Shown here piece by piece: positions 32,206-42,761 of a stretch of DNA of 61,044 nt. Made by a program: the position numbers and the translations under genes. The DNA lies in the NCBI GenBank assembly GCA_001599755.1, contig BCHX01000014.1, forward strand, positions 40,551 through 101,594, read 5' to 3'. This stretch comes from Gliomastix tumulicola (lineage: Eukaryota > Ascomycota > Sordariomycetes > Hypocreales > Bionectriaceae). The notes under the pieces are model-generated. The model searched no databases and had not been told where the DNA came from. It saw nothing but the letters and a program-made list of their open reading frames with translations. Each line of letters begins with the position of its first letter. Within the stretch, counting starts at the first letter, position 1.

Positions 32206-35200
32206 TGGAATTAACATCCATAACAATACCACTGAGTTGTGCCAAATACTTGAAGTCCTGCCGACAAAAAATCGAGACGCGATCCGATAGACCGCCCTGA
32301 TAGCCAGAGGCCTCATTATTATCCTAGAAAGATTCTCGTGCTTGAAACCTAACCCCCTCCCGTCTATTTGGCATAGTTTCGGGGTTGGCTGGATACTTCT
32401 AGAAGAGGCCCTTCGCGACAAAGCGCTCCCCCAAGCTGAGGCATGTGTCGCGGCGCGCATGACCGTCACCAACACCCCCTTACCTTTGACTTCCTGTTCT
32501 AGATCGATTGTGCCTTCCCTGCCCACATGCGTCTCTGGAGTAGGGTATGGCGATCACTGCTTAGGGAGGGAAAGCACCTGAGACTGGCGGCAAGAGAGTC
32601 TAGTCTTTGCTAGAGCGCTTTCCTCCAATGAGCGTGTACTAAGCCGCCGCCAGTCGCGGCTGTCACGCCCAAACCTTGGCCTTCCGAGACTGATGGTAAA
32701 ATGTTCTATCACAATGGCGGAGTTGGCCTTTGATAATCAAGCCGGCAGAAAATCGGGGGAACATGTGTAGAACAAGATCCAGTGCTGTCAACCTCAGCTT
32801 GCGCGACAGAGGATCGATATTGACTCGGAAGCGGCGCCTCCTGACACCTCCTGTGTTGTCTAATGTTACCTGCAGGTCTGCTTTTTTACTTCGCTCACCA
32901 ATCCAAACCAACCTTCTGGGAGGATTTGCCGGCCGAACGATAGGCAGAGTACAGGTTCACAAGCCAGTGTGGAAGGGCCAATTAGGAGGAATCGACGAGT
33001 GTCAGGAGTCAAACACATCGAGACGGTCTAATTCTTGCTAACTGCCGTGTCTGGGTCCGAGTCCGTGAAGAAATCAAGCTGGACTATAGCGCCACACGTG
33101 GACCCAGACAGGCAGACCGCTCAGCTGCCCCTCTCGCTTGGCTGCTTCCTCCCATGCTCTGCTGCTCGCTTTTGTTCGGCCGATTCTCCCTCTCTGCCCA
33201 ATCGTATTCGCGTACGCTGAATCGTCGATCCAACACTCCCCATAAGACCAAGCAGGCACCACACACTTCGATATCCGTTCGTTGTAGCCTGTTATGGTAC
33301 ATCCCTTGCTCGGGAGCTAGGTGATCTTCGTGACAGTGCGGTCGAGATCGTACTGGGCGTCGGGAACCGATTGTCGCGAACGCTCGAGTTCGGAAGGTGG
33401 GCAATGCTTTCGTTGAACCTCACATAGGTACTCGTAGCTGTCTTAGACGTACTCGGTGTCGAGACCAAGCTCAGGTGCTGGGTCGTCGTGTAGAGTCGCC
33501 TCCAGGCGGCTCGTTAGCTGCTTTCTAAAGGCATCCAAACCGACAGTCGTGTAAGGCAGTTCGGTGTTACACTGTGAAGGGAGAATTTGTGGTGGTGGAG
33601 AGTAGACCCTCCTATCACGTGATGGCTGACCACCTGGGGACCCACTAAGTATGAACATGTCGACTCTCACCCTCATTATTGACGATGTTCCTCTGTGTTG
33701 ATCATAGAAAACAGAGATTAGAGCATCTAGTATAACTGAGTATTACTGAGCGTCGAGGCTTGACTATTCTTCCCCTCGTGAATAGCCCCTACGATCATCT
33801 CTGCCATTCCCCTCCTACGTCCACTTTCTTTCTCGTTCCTGGGACCCACCAGTCCCATTTTAGCGTGATACTAATATTATTAGAAGCAATTAGCCACGGT
33901 TTAACCGCACGGCAATGTAATTTGCCCAACGTCCTTAATCAAGGTTGTAGGGAGCTAGTGAGACTAGCAACGCTGGTAATCAAATGATCTCTCTTTACTC
34001 ACGAGGAACACAAAGATCATGGAACTGAAGAACTGGAGAAGAGAGAAACATTGCTCCTCCATATTTGAAGAACTGCTGTTACTTTTCTCTACTCCGAAGT
34101 AAGGTATAAATAGCGTCTATCTTAGAGCGCTTTGATACTTCGCCCAGTCCTCCTCCAAGCCGATGTCAGCAAGTGTCCCTTCTGTTGCCATCCAATATAA
34201 TGTCATGGCAGATTGGCCATTGTCCCGGAACGAGATATGAGCAGCACCCCATTCGTCCACAAGATAGCCTCGAATTGAATTGAGCAGATCTAATGTTATG
34301 TCAGGATGGACTAAATACAATTTGAGATATAACGCTTGTCCCTCTAGCGTGAGCATCAGCCAGTCAATAGAAGTAGGCGTCCAATGGATGAGACATGGTG
34401 TTTAGTCCAGAGTCTAGACTTCCGGACATTGTCTGCCGGACAGTACTGCATATTCAAATGGCCAATCTGTAATACTAGAGAGGACTCTATAAGTATCCTG
34501 TATGAAAGTTGGCTTGATAGTCTTTATGGTGAGGTGAAGTTCTCCCTTACCGCCACGAAAGGTACCGCCGCACAGTATATAGAAGACTCCATGTCGTACG
34601 GAGTCTGGAAGGACATACCTAAGATTGAGATAATGCTGGAGACGGTTTGCCGATGAAGACAGAGAGGCTGCTAGATGTATGTAAGCACCGATGCGGTGAG
34701 AGGGCGAGGTGTCACTAAGGGCACATCGCCTCCTTTAAGTACTTCTGCTCCACAAAGAGACGCCCAGCTAGCTCTGGTCACAATCCTGTATTCTGTCGTG
34801 TTGCGTCATCCCCTAGACCGCCACATTTATAACTGAGCCATCCTATCCGCTGACCTCTGCGGAGGTTTTCAGGCCTAGAGATTATGTCTCCAAGCGATAT
34901 TTGTTATTAGCCAGGGGAGAGCTGAGAGATGTGAAATTTTGAGACATCGCCGGCCTGCCCTCTGGCCGTGGCAAGGCATAATCCTACCGCGCACGACCAG
35001 ACGCAGGACTACCTAGTCCGGCAGAGAGTTGTACCTGTGACGATTCTTCTCTGGACATTCTGGTCTCCTTCCTAACCTTTGCATTCATACTACACTGCTC
35101 AGCAATGCCAATATAACCTAGAGGCTTCTCTTGGGATTCATCACACTCGTATGAGCGGCCTGACAGAGCTTTATGAGGGAATGTCCTTGGTCTCCTCGTC

Positions 35201-35501
35201 ACATCGTGTATGGCGTCATCGAACTGCTCCACGCACACACTGCTGTGTTCAACATGTGACGAAGGCTTCCGTGAATGCACCTGCGAACTTCGTAGTACGA
35301 TAGGAAGAAGTCCCAGGATCATTTAGGGTTTTAGCCCCAACGACAGCAAGAGCCGGCACGCCGGTGCATCCATTCGTCGGCAGGGGCTTCTGGCTGCCAG
35401 GGACCGAATTTTCAACGGGGGATGCCGCTGCTCGCACCGCTCGCCATGGCATGGACCCTGAGTGAGATATTCAGTTCAAACTTCAAGAAGGCCAGCCAGC
35501 T
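32206..35501. other. Gene-poor stretch with small uncertain frames
   Basis: Frames worth noting but not called: minus 33443-33676 (77 codons, ends EATLHDDPAPELGLDTEYV), minus 34117-34356 (79 codons, LVHPDITLDLLNSIRGYLVD then an acidic end), and opposite-strand frames over 34384-34656. None has a recognised motif, signal peptide or splice support. This may be decayed accessory sequence. Confidence 0.35.
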
Positions 35502-35894
35502 TTGAGCTGTTGTCCAACGTCACTTTCCCGCCCACACTTCATTCCTCCCACACGGTTTCCAGATGATAGCGCCGCCATAGTGACTCAGACCGACGATAGA
35601 GACACGACGATGGAGATGGGTTTGCTAAACTCCAAGGCACCTTGCTGGCTCCGATGTGCGGATCAAGTGCGTCCGACATGTTACCTTTTAGAAACCTCCT
35701 AGTCATCATCAAATGTTATTAGCACGAGTACTATTTCGAATAGCAGTGAAACTGGCGACCAGGGTTCTTCTCTAGCCGGCGGACACCCCGAAGACGAGAT
35801 CGGAATGATAGTTGGGGTAAAGGTTGCTGTCTTCCTGCTATGTGTTGTTGCTGCTGCCGCTTGGATTTCGTGGCGTCAGAGGAAACGAGGCTAG
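35502..35894 (+). pseudogene. Remnant of a Ser-rich single-pass membrane protein
   Basis: In one frame, a 66-codon upstream part (with CCPTS, CWLRC and PTCYL Cys motifs) ends at TAG 35700-35702. It continues SSSNVISTSTISNSSETGDQ, GGHPEDEIG, the hydrophobic span MIVGVKVAVFLLCVVAAAAW and a basic stop-transfer WRQRKRG before TAG 35892. That layout (Cys-rich ectodomain, Ser/Thr stem, one TM, short basic tail) is typical of fungal cell-surface proteins. The internal TAG, and no visible start with signal peptide, suggest a broken 3' half. An unseen intron around the TAG is the alternative. Confidence 0.4.
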
Positions 35895-36545
35895 ACGAGG
35901 ACACCCCTAAGACAGAGAACAGTTTGCCCCTCCTACCTGTGAGCCGAAGAACAGTTCAAATATCGCTGCCGCCTGGGTGGGCCTCGCAGAAATGACGTCA
36001 AACTATGATCCGGTAGAATCACCCGGTGGTGTTCCGCTATCCACGATAGTTGCATATGATTTACGCAGATGTTCAATCCTTACTCCAATTTTATCAATAG
36101 AGCCTGGTAATCAGCAGCACACTGATCATCATTCACACTTAGCTTTGTCAACAACATGAGCGGTTACGGCTCCAAGCTCTCCTCATGAAGAGGGCTAGCC
36201 TGTTTCCTGACCATTGTGTCAAAAGAATTTGTGACGTCTCGTACACGGCTCATCAAACCGTGACTGCAGTTCTGCAAACAGTCGACTGACTTGGGAACTA
36301 TCGCTCGCTATGACGTATGTCCTACAGCAATGATGCAGCCAGGGGTGGCTGCAAACTGCACAGAGATCTGGATCCCTCCATCCCCTCCAGCATATAGAGA
36401 TGTGTGCTTCAGACTGAACTCAGGAGCTTGGAGAGTGCTTTGGAACGATCACTATGGTGCCGAATACATAAACGTGCTACTATGCAACATTCCAAGTGAG
36501 TCTAAACTAAATACAAATATGCTCTGAGTCACAAAGTTCTATCCT
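35895..36545. other. Intergenic with a small uncertain frame
   Basis: A plus-strand frame at 36291-36527 reads ANCTEIWIPPSPPAYRDVCF and AWRVLWNDHYGAEYINVLLC. It is natural-looking but has no clear start context or family. Not called. Confidence 0.3.
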
Positions 36546-37112
36546 CTACATATCAGCCCACACATCATCATCATGCTGTTCCCACCGTCTCTGAAGTCGG
36601 CTCCGAACAGCGGTCTGGCCTTCATCATTCAGATCTTTGACAGTACCGATAGTGCTCGACCATTGGACTTTGAAAGTCAGCACGCGAGGATCATCCCCAA
36701 TCAGTTCTTGCTTCTTGATGGCTCCGAACGGTGCGAAGGTGTCCTGGTAACTTTCCAACAATAACTTGAGTACTGAATCACGGGACGTAAGCCATTGCGC
36801 CTCAATCGTTGTCTGCCAAGCGACTGGGAAATCACAGAAATTCAGGCAAGTATCTGCCCACTCGAAGCGGCATGCAATCTCTTCTGGCTTCCATTCCCCT
36901 TTAAACGCTGCTTCATCGAAGTCGCTTCCTTGAACGTGGTAGGTACGAAGACTCCAAAAGTTAGGTGTGAATTTCGGGTCCAGGTAGGAAGCTGGCAGGT
37001 CTCCATGAACTCTGAGGCTATCACAATTGGACCCTAGGTTTATCCTTTTTGGACTGCTCTGCTGGGTCTCCGAAGAAGCCCTCTTTCGGAGAGCAAGGCT
37101 ATTTTGATACAT
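36546..37112 (-). CDS. Hypothetical 188-residue protein
   Basis: Single exon starting MYQNSLALRKRASSETQQSS, with a basic Ser-rich N-terminus (KRINLGSN). A compact Trp- and Phe-rich body follows: FTPNFWSLRTYHVQGSDFDE, WKPEEIACRFEWADTCLNFC, PFGAIKKQELIGDDPRVLTF. It ends in an arginine-rich helix and DDDVWADM. No membrane or secretion signal. The residue use looks like a real folded protein. I do not recognise the family. Confidence 0.6.
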   Translation of the reverse strand: MYQNSLALRKRASSETQQSSPKRINLGSNCDSLRVHGDLPASYLDPKFTPNFWSLRTYHVQGSDFDEAAFKGEWKPEEIACRFEWADTCLNFCDFPVAWQTTIEAQWLTSRDSVLKLLLESYQDTFAPFGAIKKQELIGDDPRVLTFKVQWSSTIGTVKDLNDEGQTAVRSRLQRRWEQHDDDVWADM

Positions 37113-39545
37113 CTGAACAGTGATTTAGCATGATTTGACACGTATACCCTTGCAGAAACCGTGCTTATGTGCTCACCTTGGGACTGGAGGCCAAAGAATG
37201 ATGCCGCCTTGAGGGCGTTGTGTAGCCGTTAATATGGGACAAGAGAGTCATGACGAGTGGTGAACAGCGCCGAAGGACAGGACCTAGTCGAGAACAGGAT
37301 GATAGGGTGCCAAAGAGATATCATAGGCCTCTCGAAGGAGGTGGCGCACTCTGTAAAGTGAAGATAGGAAGGGAAGATGGAAGGAAATAAGTTGTCAGAA
37401 GGGGGACCTGCAGCTTCTTAAATAGTCACAAGCCGGAGGGTAGACCTAGGCTGTGCCTTGATGCTATCCTTTTCAGCACCGCCTCGGCCTACTATCGTCT
37501 CCGCGCTGTCAGGGGAGCTACTCCGTTCTCATCCTTCTTGTCTATTCGAGGCATAGACTAGCCGTCGGGGGGCACTAGTAGCATCTCGACCATCTCGTCT
37601 CCTGTTCGGTCAGAGCCATACGGCGGCATAAGTGACTGACGACCGCCCCCAGAAACACGATTGGCCACTCTATCAAGGCTTTCAACGACAGACAGGCAAA
37701 ACTTCAAGCGTACAGGGGGTCCTCGCCGGCTTTGTGACCTCAATTTTGGTCAGCTGAACGAGATGACGTAACAACGCCGTGGGAAGGTTGAAAAAAGGCA
37801 TTAGTGTTAGTCGCCACGACACAGCATTCTCTACACCTAGAACGGCGGGTATGTCGCTCCGAAAACGACGAATCCGTCCCAGGATAGGCTAGGTAGCCTT
37901 CTCAGCAGCCAGTCCACAACGCCAAAGCTTTAGGATTACGGTACCCGTGACACCCATCCATTCTGGTACCAGGTCAGGTGCCCCAGACTCGTGATTTTCG
38001 AGAGGAGCCAGATCGAGGTGTCGTTAGCTAATCGTCTCAGGTAACGTGAAATACAGTAGGTAGTCCTCGACTGACTGTCACCATGACGTGGTTCTACCCT
38101 TTTCGGCTTTCCCTACGACTAGCCGCCAGAGACCATATGGGACTATGCCTTGGCAGGGGCTAGGCAGTCGTCACACGACCTCGTGCAGCAATATTCGCAA
38201 CTTCCTCTTATCTAGAGTCGGAACGATGATGTGCTTGCTCACAGTCGACCCGATCACACAACGTAGGTGGCGGCTCGGGATGGAACTGAACGGAGCTGGA
38301 CGGGCCAACATGTAAAGAAAGGGGGAGAGGGGATTCATCCGCGAGGCCTGATCATGATCTCAGGAGCTCCTCGCAGCTTAGCCGACCTTCGACAGAGGCA
38401 TGGGACCCTGGGATAAGACATACACAGGATCAGGATGATGCCTCGGTGATGGTCTCTGTCAGGTGACTGGTCCTCCTGGTGGCCTCCACAGCGCGGCCTT
38501 TGGCTGTTGGTCGTGCCCGCGAGGGTCGATAACAGCTCGGATCGGAGGTGGCGTGACCAACACCTGGCTCTGAGGAAGGCAGGACCTCGCCATCTGCAGA
38601 TTGCGCGAACCCCCAGAACCGAGGAAGGAAGCGGCCGAAGCTACTCAAAGGGGCTTCCCTCCCTCCTACTCCGAGGACGACTCTGTTCTTCTTCTCCCAA
38701 CTCGAGCACTTCGCAAATGACACGACTTTTCCGTACTTAGCTACGATTACCTAGATCCCATCATATCCCGGGACGATAGCAACCGCACGGCTATCAAGGC
38801 CTCAACGATGGAACACGGCAAGCAAGACTACTTCAACTATCTGCAGGACTCACTTTCAGGAGTGTGCCATACCAGGATGCAGCACTCCGCACCATGAGTC
38901 CGGACGTCCCAGCTCCTCCATTTCGTTCTTTTACCTTTCGAGTTGTCAAGCGACGAAGATAGGCCGTGTTTAACAAGAAAGCAGCGGGTATCCAAATCCT
39001 CGCCGAGGGAAGAAACGCCGGAGAGTGAGAGCAGCCTGTACACAACAACCAACGCCGACGTCCAGTGTACACTTTCAGCTGACGGGGCTCACCTACATGG
39101 CAACTAAGGCGGCTCGAGAGCGCTATCTCACATGGTGCCGAAGGAACCACAGGTGGAGGGCGAATGGAGGTTTAACTCAAGATCCTGCCACGTGGCCGAG
39201 GTGGTAGACTGGGGATGAACGCTTAAGATGGAGGCAAATCCGTACGGCGAGGTGCAGGGTGCCTGGATTCGAGTTAGGGGGCCCTTGGCTGTTCTTATCC
39301 CGGACGAGAAGCAGCCATCCCCAGGTGATTGTCGGTGGCCAAAGATGAGCGACACTACTGAGTTTCCGAAGCTCAGCTCACGATACCGACTGGAAGCAGA
39401 GAAGGATGGCAGTCATCCGATATATCTCGACTATGGCTCAATGGAGTGGCGATCTGTCGAGATGAGCATTCTGCTGATAAACGGTACCAGGGAGATGGCA
39501 AAGACTGACCTAGATGGGATGGATGCACAAGTGCCTCTTGGGAAA
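37113..39545. other. Gene-poor stretch, possible coding debris
   Basis: No intact gene. Around 38750-38890 a plus-strand frame reads DFSVLSYDYLDPIISRDDSN and IKASTMEHGKQDYFNYLQDS to a stop, preceded by a different frame (GFPPSYSEDDSVLLLPTRAL). This suggests remains of a broken gene. Function not recognised. Confidence 0.3.
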
Positions 39546-40269
39546 TCAGCGCGCGACGTGCGTCCGGATCGCGTAGCTGGTCTGCGTTCGTGCTGGTGCT
39601 TCGGTGCCCAGGCGGGCGAAGACGCGGAGGACCTGAGCGGGGTACGTGTGTGGGGTGGCGGCTGTCCGTTGCCCCTGGAGATCTTGGGGCGTCTGATGTT
39701 GTTGTTGATGTTGACGATGGCGGGGTCCAGAGGCAGGAGCTGGGGGGGCAGACGAGGTCGGCGAGCTGGCGACCACTCTGCTGTACGTTGGCCTAGATGC
39801 CGGGTTCAGTGCAGTCAGGGTTTCGCTCCAGAAGCCGAGAAAGCGGGTGGAGAGGTGCTGCGCGAGGTCTCGTTCGGGCTGCGTTATAAATTGCTTGGCT
39901 GTCTCCTCAAAGGCGGTGCAAAAGGCTTGGAAGACGGCGACCTTAGTGTTATGAGTCTCGGTGCATGCACGCACGAGTCTGTCGGCTGCGTTGGCGATGC
40001 TGAATGGCTGGCTCTGGTATCGCCTGGTCAGGCGGGGTGGTAAAGGGGTCGTGCTGTGCTCCTTCCGTGGCGGCAGCGGCTGGGATCCGGATGGTGGGTG
40101 ACGGAGGTGTCTGAGACGAATGTGGCTGTCGCGTGGACGGAGCGCCGACAGGCTGCTCGGCCGCGGTGATGCTTCCGCGTAAAAGGGCTGCACGGGCCCT
40201 TCGAGGGGTGATGACCTGCCAGGTAGGATCATCCGAGGACAATTGGGGACCGGGCGTGGCTGCTGCCAT
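39546..40269 (-). mobile_element. Tad-like LINE ORF1 (gag-like) fragment
   Basis: Two minus-strand frames join by a one-base shift around 40030. The first reads DDPTWQVITPRRARAALLRG and the second FSIANAADRLVRACTETHNT, VAVFQAFCTAFEETAKQFIT, RVFARLGTEAPARTQTSYAI. The order TWQVI, ITNAADRL-RACTET, FEETAKQFI and VF-RL-APAR--YAIR is characteristic, as I recall it, of ORF1 of fungal Tad1-clade non-LTR retrotransposons. Coding capacity stops at 39546 before the zinc knuckles, and no reverse transcriptase follows, so only the 5' part remains and it is frameshifted. This is unusual because LINE copies more often lose their 5' end. Confidence 0.7.
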
Positions 40270-40427
40270 CGCGGCCTCCGGAGGCTGCGCAGCGTGCCAA
40301 GAAAGTATGATTACAGAGCAAGGTTTGAAATGGTAGGATGGGTGTAAGGCATTTGCTTAACACAGGGTAGTCGACTGTACCTAGTGCCCCGTTGAGTGCG
40401 GAGATTTGGTCCGGTTTTCGACTTCTC

Positions 40428-40954
40428 ATGGAAGGATATGTGCTCCAGATCAAGAGAAACTACAACTGCCAAAATTCGAAGAATTTGAGGGGACTCTTTT
40501 CACTGGGCGCCGTTGATGAAAGCTACATTTATGAGCCACCTTCAGCAGTTTATGTCAAAGAACACACGGCTCGGAGTACCCCGGAGATCTATGCTGCCTC
40601 GGTTGGTCCTCTTCCCCGTGGTCAAGATGTCCGCGCTCCTATTGATGGTGTGAGTTGACCTTGCTAGGGACAAATTAACCTTTTAGCGGCCGATAATTGA
40701 CAGAATCTTAGGTCACTACCAAGCGCTGCCAGGAATGGACTATGGAATTCCTGACCGTTCTTGTGAACGCACAAGTCCTCCACCAAAGCGTGCTTGCCGT
40801 TGCGCAAGAGCAACGAGACTCGCCAACTCATGGCATCTTTGGTCAGAAGCGAAGGAGCTAAGTCCTCGGCAACATTGCGGAAGCCGCCACGGGTTTCATG
40901 GGCTCGGGATGGGAAGGCAGTCCTGCTGGGTTTTCCTTCGAGGTCAATAGATAA
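40428..40954 (+). pseudogene. Two-exon hypothetical gene with internal stop
   Basis: Exon 1 (40428-40649, MEGYVLQIKRNYNCQNSKNL, GAVDESYIYEPPSAVYVKEH) splices by a 62-bp intron (GTGAGT to ATCTTAG) in phase to exon 2 (VTTKRCQEWTMEFLTVLVNA, VLHQSVLAVAQEQRDSPTHG). A TAA at 40859-40861 interrupts the frame, which then continues naturally VLGNIAEAATGFMGSGWEGS to a stop at 40952. A CAA-to-TAA change would explain it. Alternatively the protein truly ends at TAA with 123 residues. The Gly/Ala tail resembles a glycine-zipper segment. Family not recognised. Confidence 0.5.
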
Positions 40955-42013
40955 CTTGTTCTTATCGAGCGTCTAATGTGCTGTGGATTAGGGCCTGGTG
41001 GGGCGTCACGGAACCGCCGCAACAATTAATCCGGTAATCACTACAACGGCCCAGGTACAGGGCGGAATAAACTTTATTCATTTAGAAATCTTTACGATCT
41101 TTGCCGGCGTTTCTGCCGTTAGTCGCTGGAGCGACGCGTTACGCAACACGATGCGACACGACGCGATGGACGCGGTTGCTGACAGCATCGTCGTGGCCCC
41201 GGAGGACCACAAATCCCTCGACTCCGGCACGCTCAGACCGATCGCGACGATTAACAAAAGGGGGAATGGAGAATTTGGCGGGCAACGCCGGGGTAGCGAA
41301 GCAAGTCATGATCCACGAAGAACGCGAACAGATAATAAAGCAAACGGCCCAGGTGAATGAGGGAAAGCTGTAGCTTGAGGGCAGACACTGCGTCCATTAT
41401 TAGTCATGATGGGACGTTTCTGGGAGAATTTTACCTCGGTCCTTGGCCCCGTCGAGGAACCGGATGACTAATATTGTGGAAAACCCAGCTTCTGAGTAAG
41501 CATCGAATGGCTAAATCATTGGCACTGATATGACTGCTTGCAGTGTAGGGACATTAGTTGAGGGTGGCAAGGTGGGGCATTACGTGTCTGTCGGAGGAGA
41601 GCGTATCCTCCGTTCTGACGTCATCCTTGATCGACGGGATGGAGAAGGTGATATTCCCGTCAGAAAGGTCTTCCCTCTTTACGCCATAGATCCATTGTCC
41701 GCTAATTGTTTCCATTATCCTTTCGCCGTCTCTATACGTGCACAACCACAAGCGGACGACACCATGGCCCACATGAAGCATGGATGACGGACTTCTCGAG
41801 GATATGACCTACCTACAGTACATCCAACATGACGTCCGTTGTAGCATCAATTAGGTGGTTAACGAGGAGATACCGCACAAAGGAACAGAGTCAAAAATGG
41901 CGTCCGTTGGCTAGAGCAGACGGCCCAAACGCCATCGTTGTTCACCACTTTATACGAACGGCCACTTGAGATCTCCTGTCAGAGCCCCGCCATTCGCAGC
42001 CAACTGTGGGAAT
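40955..42013. other. Intergenic with uncertain frames
   Basis: Plus-strand frames around 40998-41373 and a minus-strand frame 41554-41781 (MLHVGHGVVRLWLCTYRDGE, ITFSIPSIKDDVRTED) are open but have no family or splice support. Nothing firm. Confidence 0.3.
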
Positions 42014-42038
42014 TCATTGTAGAAAGACTGCAGCAGAG

Positions 42039-42616
42039 TCACCGAGATGCCATGCGCCACACTGACTTTTCCTCGGTATCGAGCTCGACGACAGTGTAAT
42101 GACATACAACCCGGCTTTCAGTGACGCCCTTCGCGACCCGAGGACGGCTCGTGTAGACGACGTTGAGCAGGGTGCGGACGTTCGCTTTGCATACGATACC
42201 GAAGATAGTCTCAAGAATGAGGTTCAATGAGTATCCTGTAAGCCTTTGAAGCAGGCTTTACGAAAATTACTGGCCCCCAGTAATTCCATTGAGGGCACTG
42301 GTCGCGATATCCATGACGGACTCCGCGTTGACGACCGCAAAATTGAGCCTATTATCTGGTGTGCGATGGCTCGTTTGCTCACGGCTGCGATCGCACTTCC
42401 GTGGATGTGATGATATGGAAAGAACTTGGTGAGTTTTCTGGGCCGTGATTCCCCCTTGGACCATGATCGCCACGAGGCCCCACAGGTCCTTGTTTCCCCC
42501 CAGGGCCACGGTCTCCGGTTAACCCACGCTCGCCGCGAGATCCCGGGAGGCCCTTGTACGCCTTCCCGCCCAGGTTCACCTTCAGGGCCTCTATCAAAGA
42601 ACCAGGCAAATGACAC
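42039..42616 (-). pseudogene. Collagen-like (Gly-X-Y) gene, frameshifted
   Basis: Minus-strand bases 42589-42440 encode about 17 Gly-X-Y triplets but in two frames: GPEGEPGREGVQGPPG in the first, then GSRGERGLTGDRGPGGKQGP and VGPRGDHGPRGNHGP in the second, displaced by one base at the CTCCCGGGATC stretch. Downstream natural-looking pieces (NRLNFAVVNAESVMDIATSA; LILETIFGIVCKANVRTLLN; VVCHYTVVELDTEEKS) probably are its non-collagenous C-terminal domain, in further frames or exons. Collagen-like proteins are uncommon in fungi; known ones include surface adhesins. No signal peptide is found, and the gene looks inactive. Confidence 0.6.
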
Positions 42617-42761
42617 GAATCAAACGCCACTCCAGACAACAAACATACTCTTTCAAATGCAGATACATCCGCTGGCCAAATGGCCCACCTGCCTCGCAAT
42701 CTTCAGACTGTATTCCCTCTCATTCTTCCATAATCAATCATTTGCTTAGGGCCACCGCTGC

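Noticed and set aside
39187..39275. Sequence resembling a tRNA D-arm (GGCCGAGGTGGTAGACTGGG)
   Set aside because: No matching acceptor stem, anticodon arm or T-arm consensus follows at the right spacing.
39228..40043. 271-codon plus-strand frame
   Set aside because: It is antisense to the LINE ORF1 fragment, whose motifs lie on the minus strand. The plus-strand product is low-complexity Gly/Arg/Leu-rich.
42224..42616. 130-codon frame as an intact collagen-like protein
   Set aside because: Only five Gly-X-Y triplets lie in this frame; the rest are in the adjacent frame, so it is not intact.
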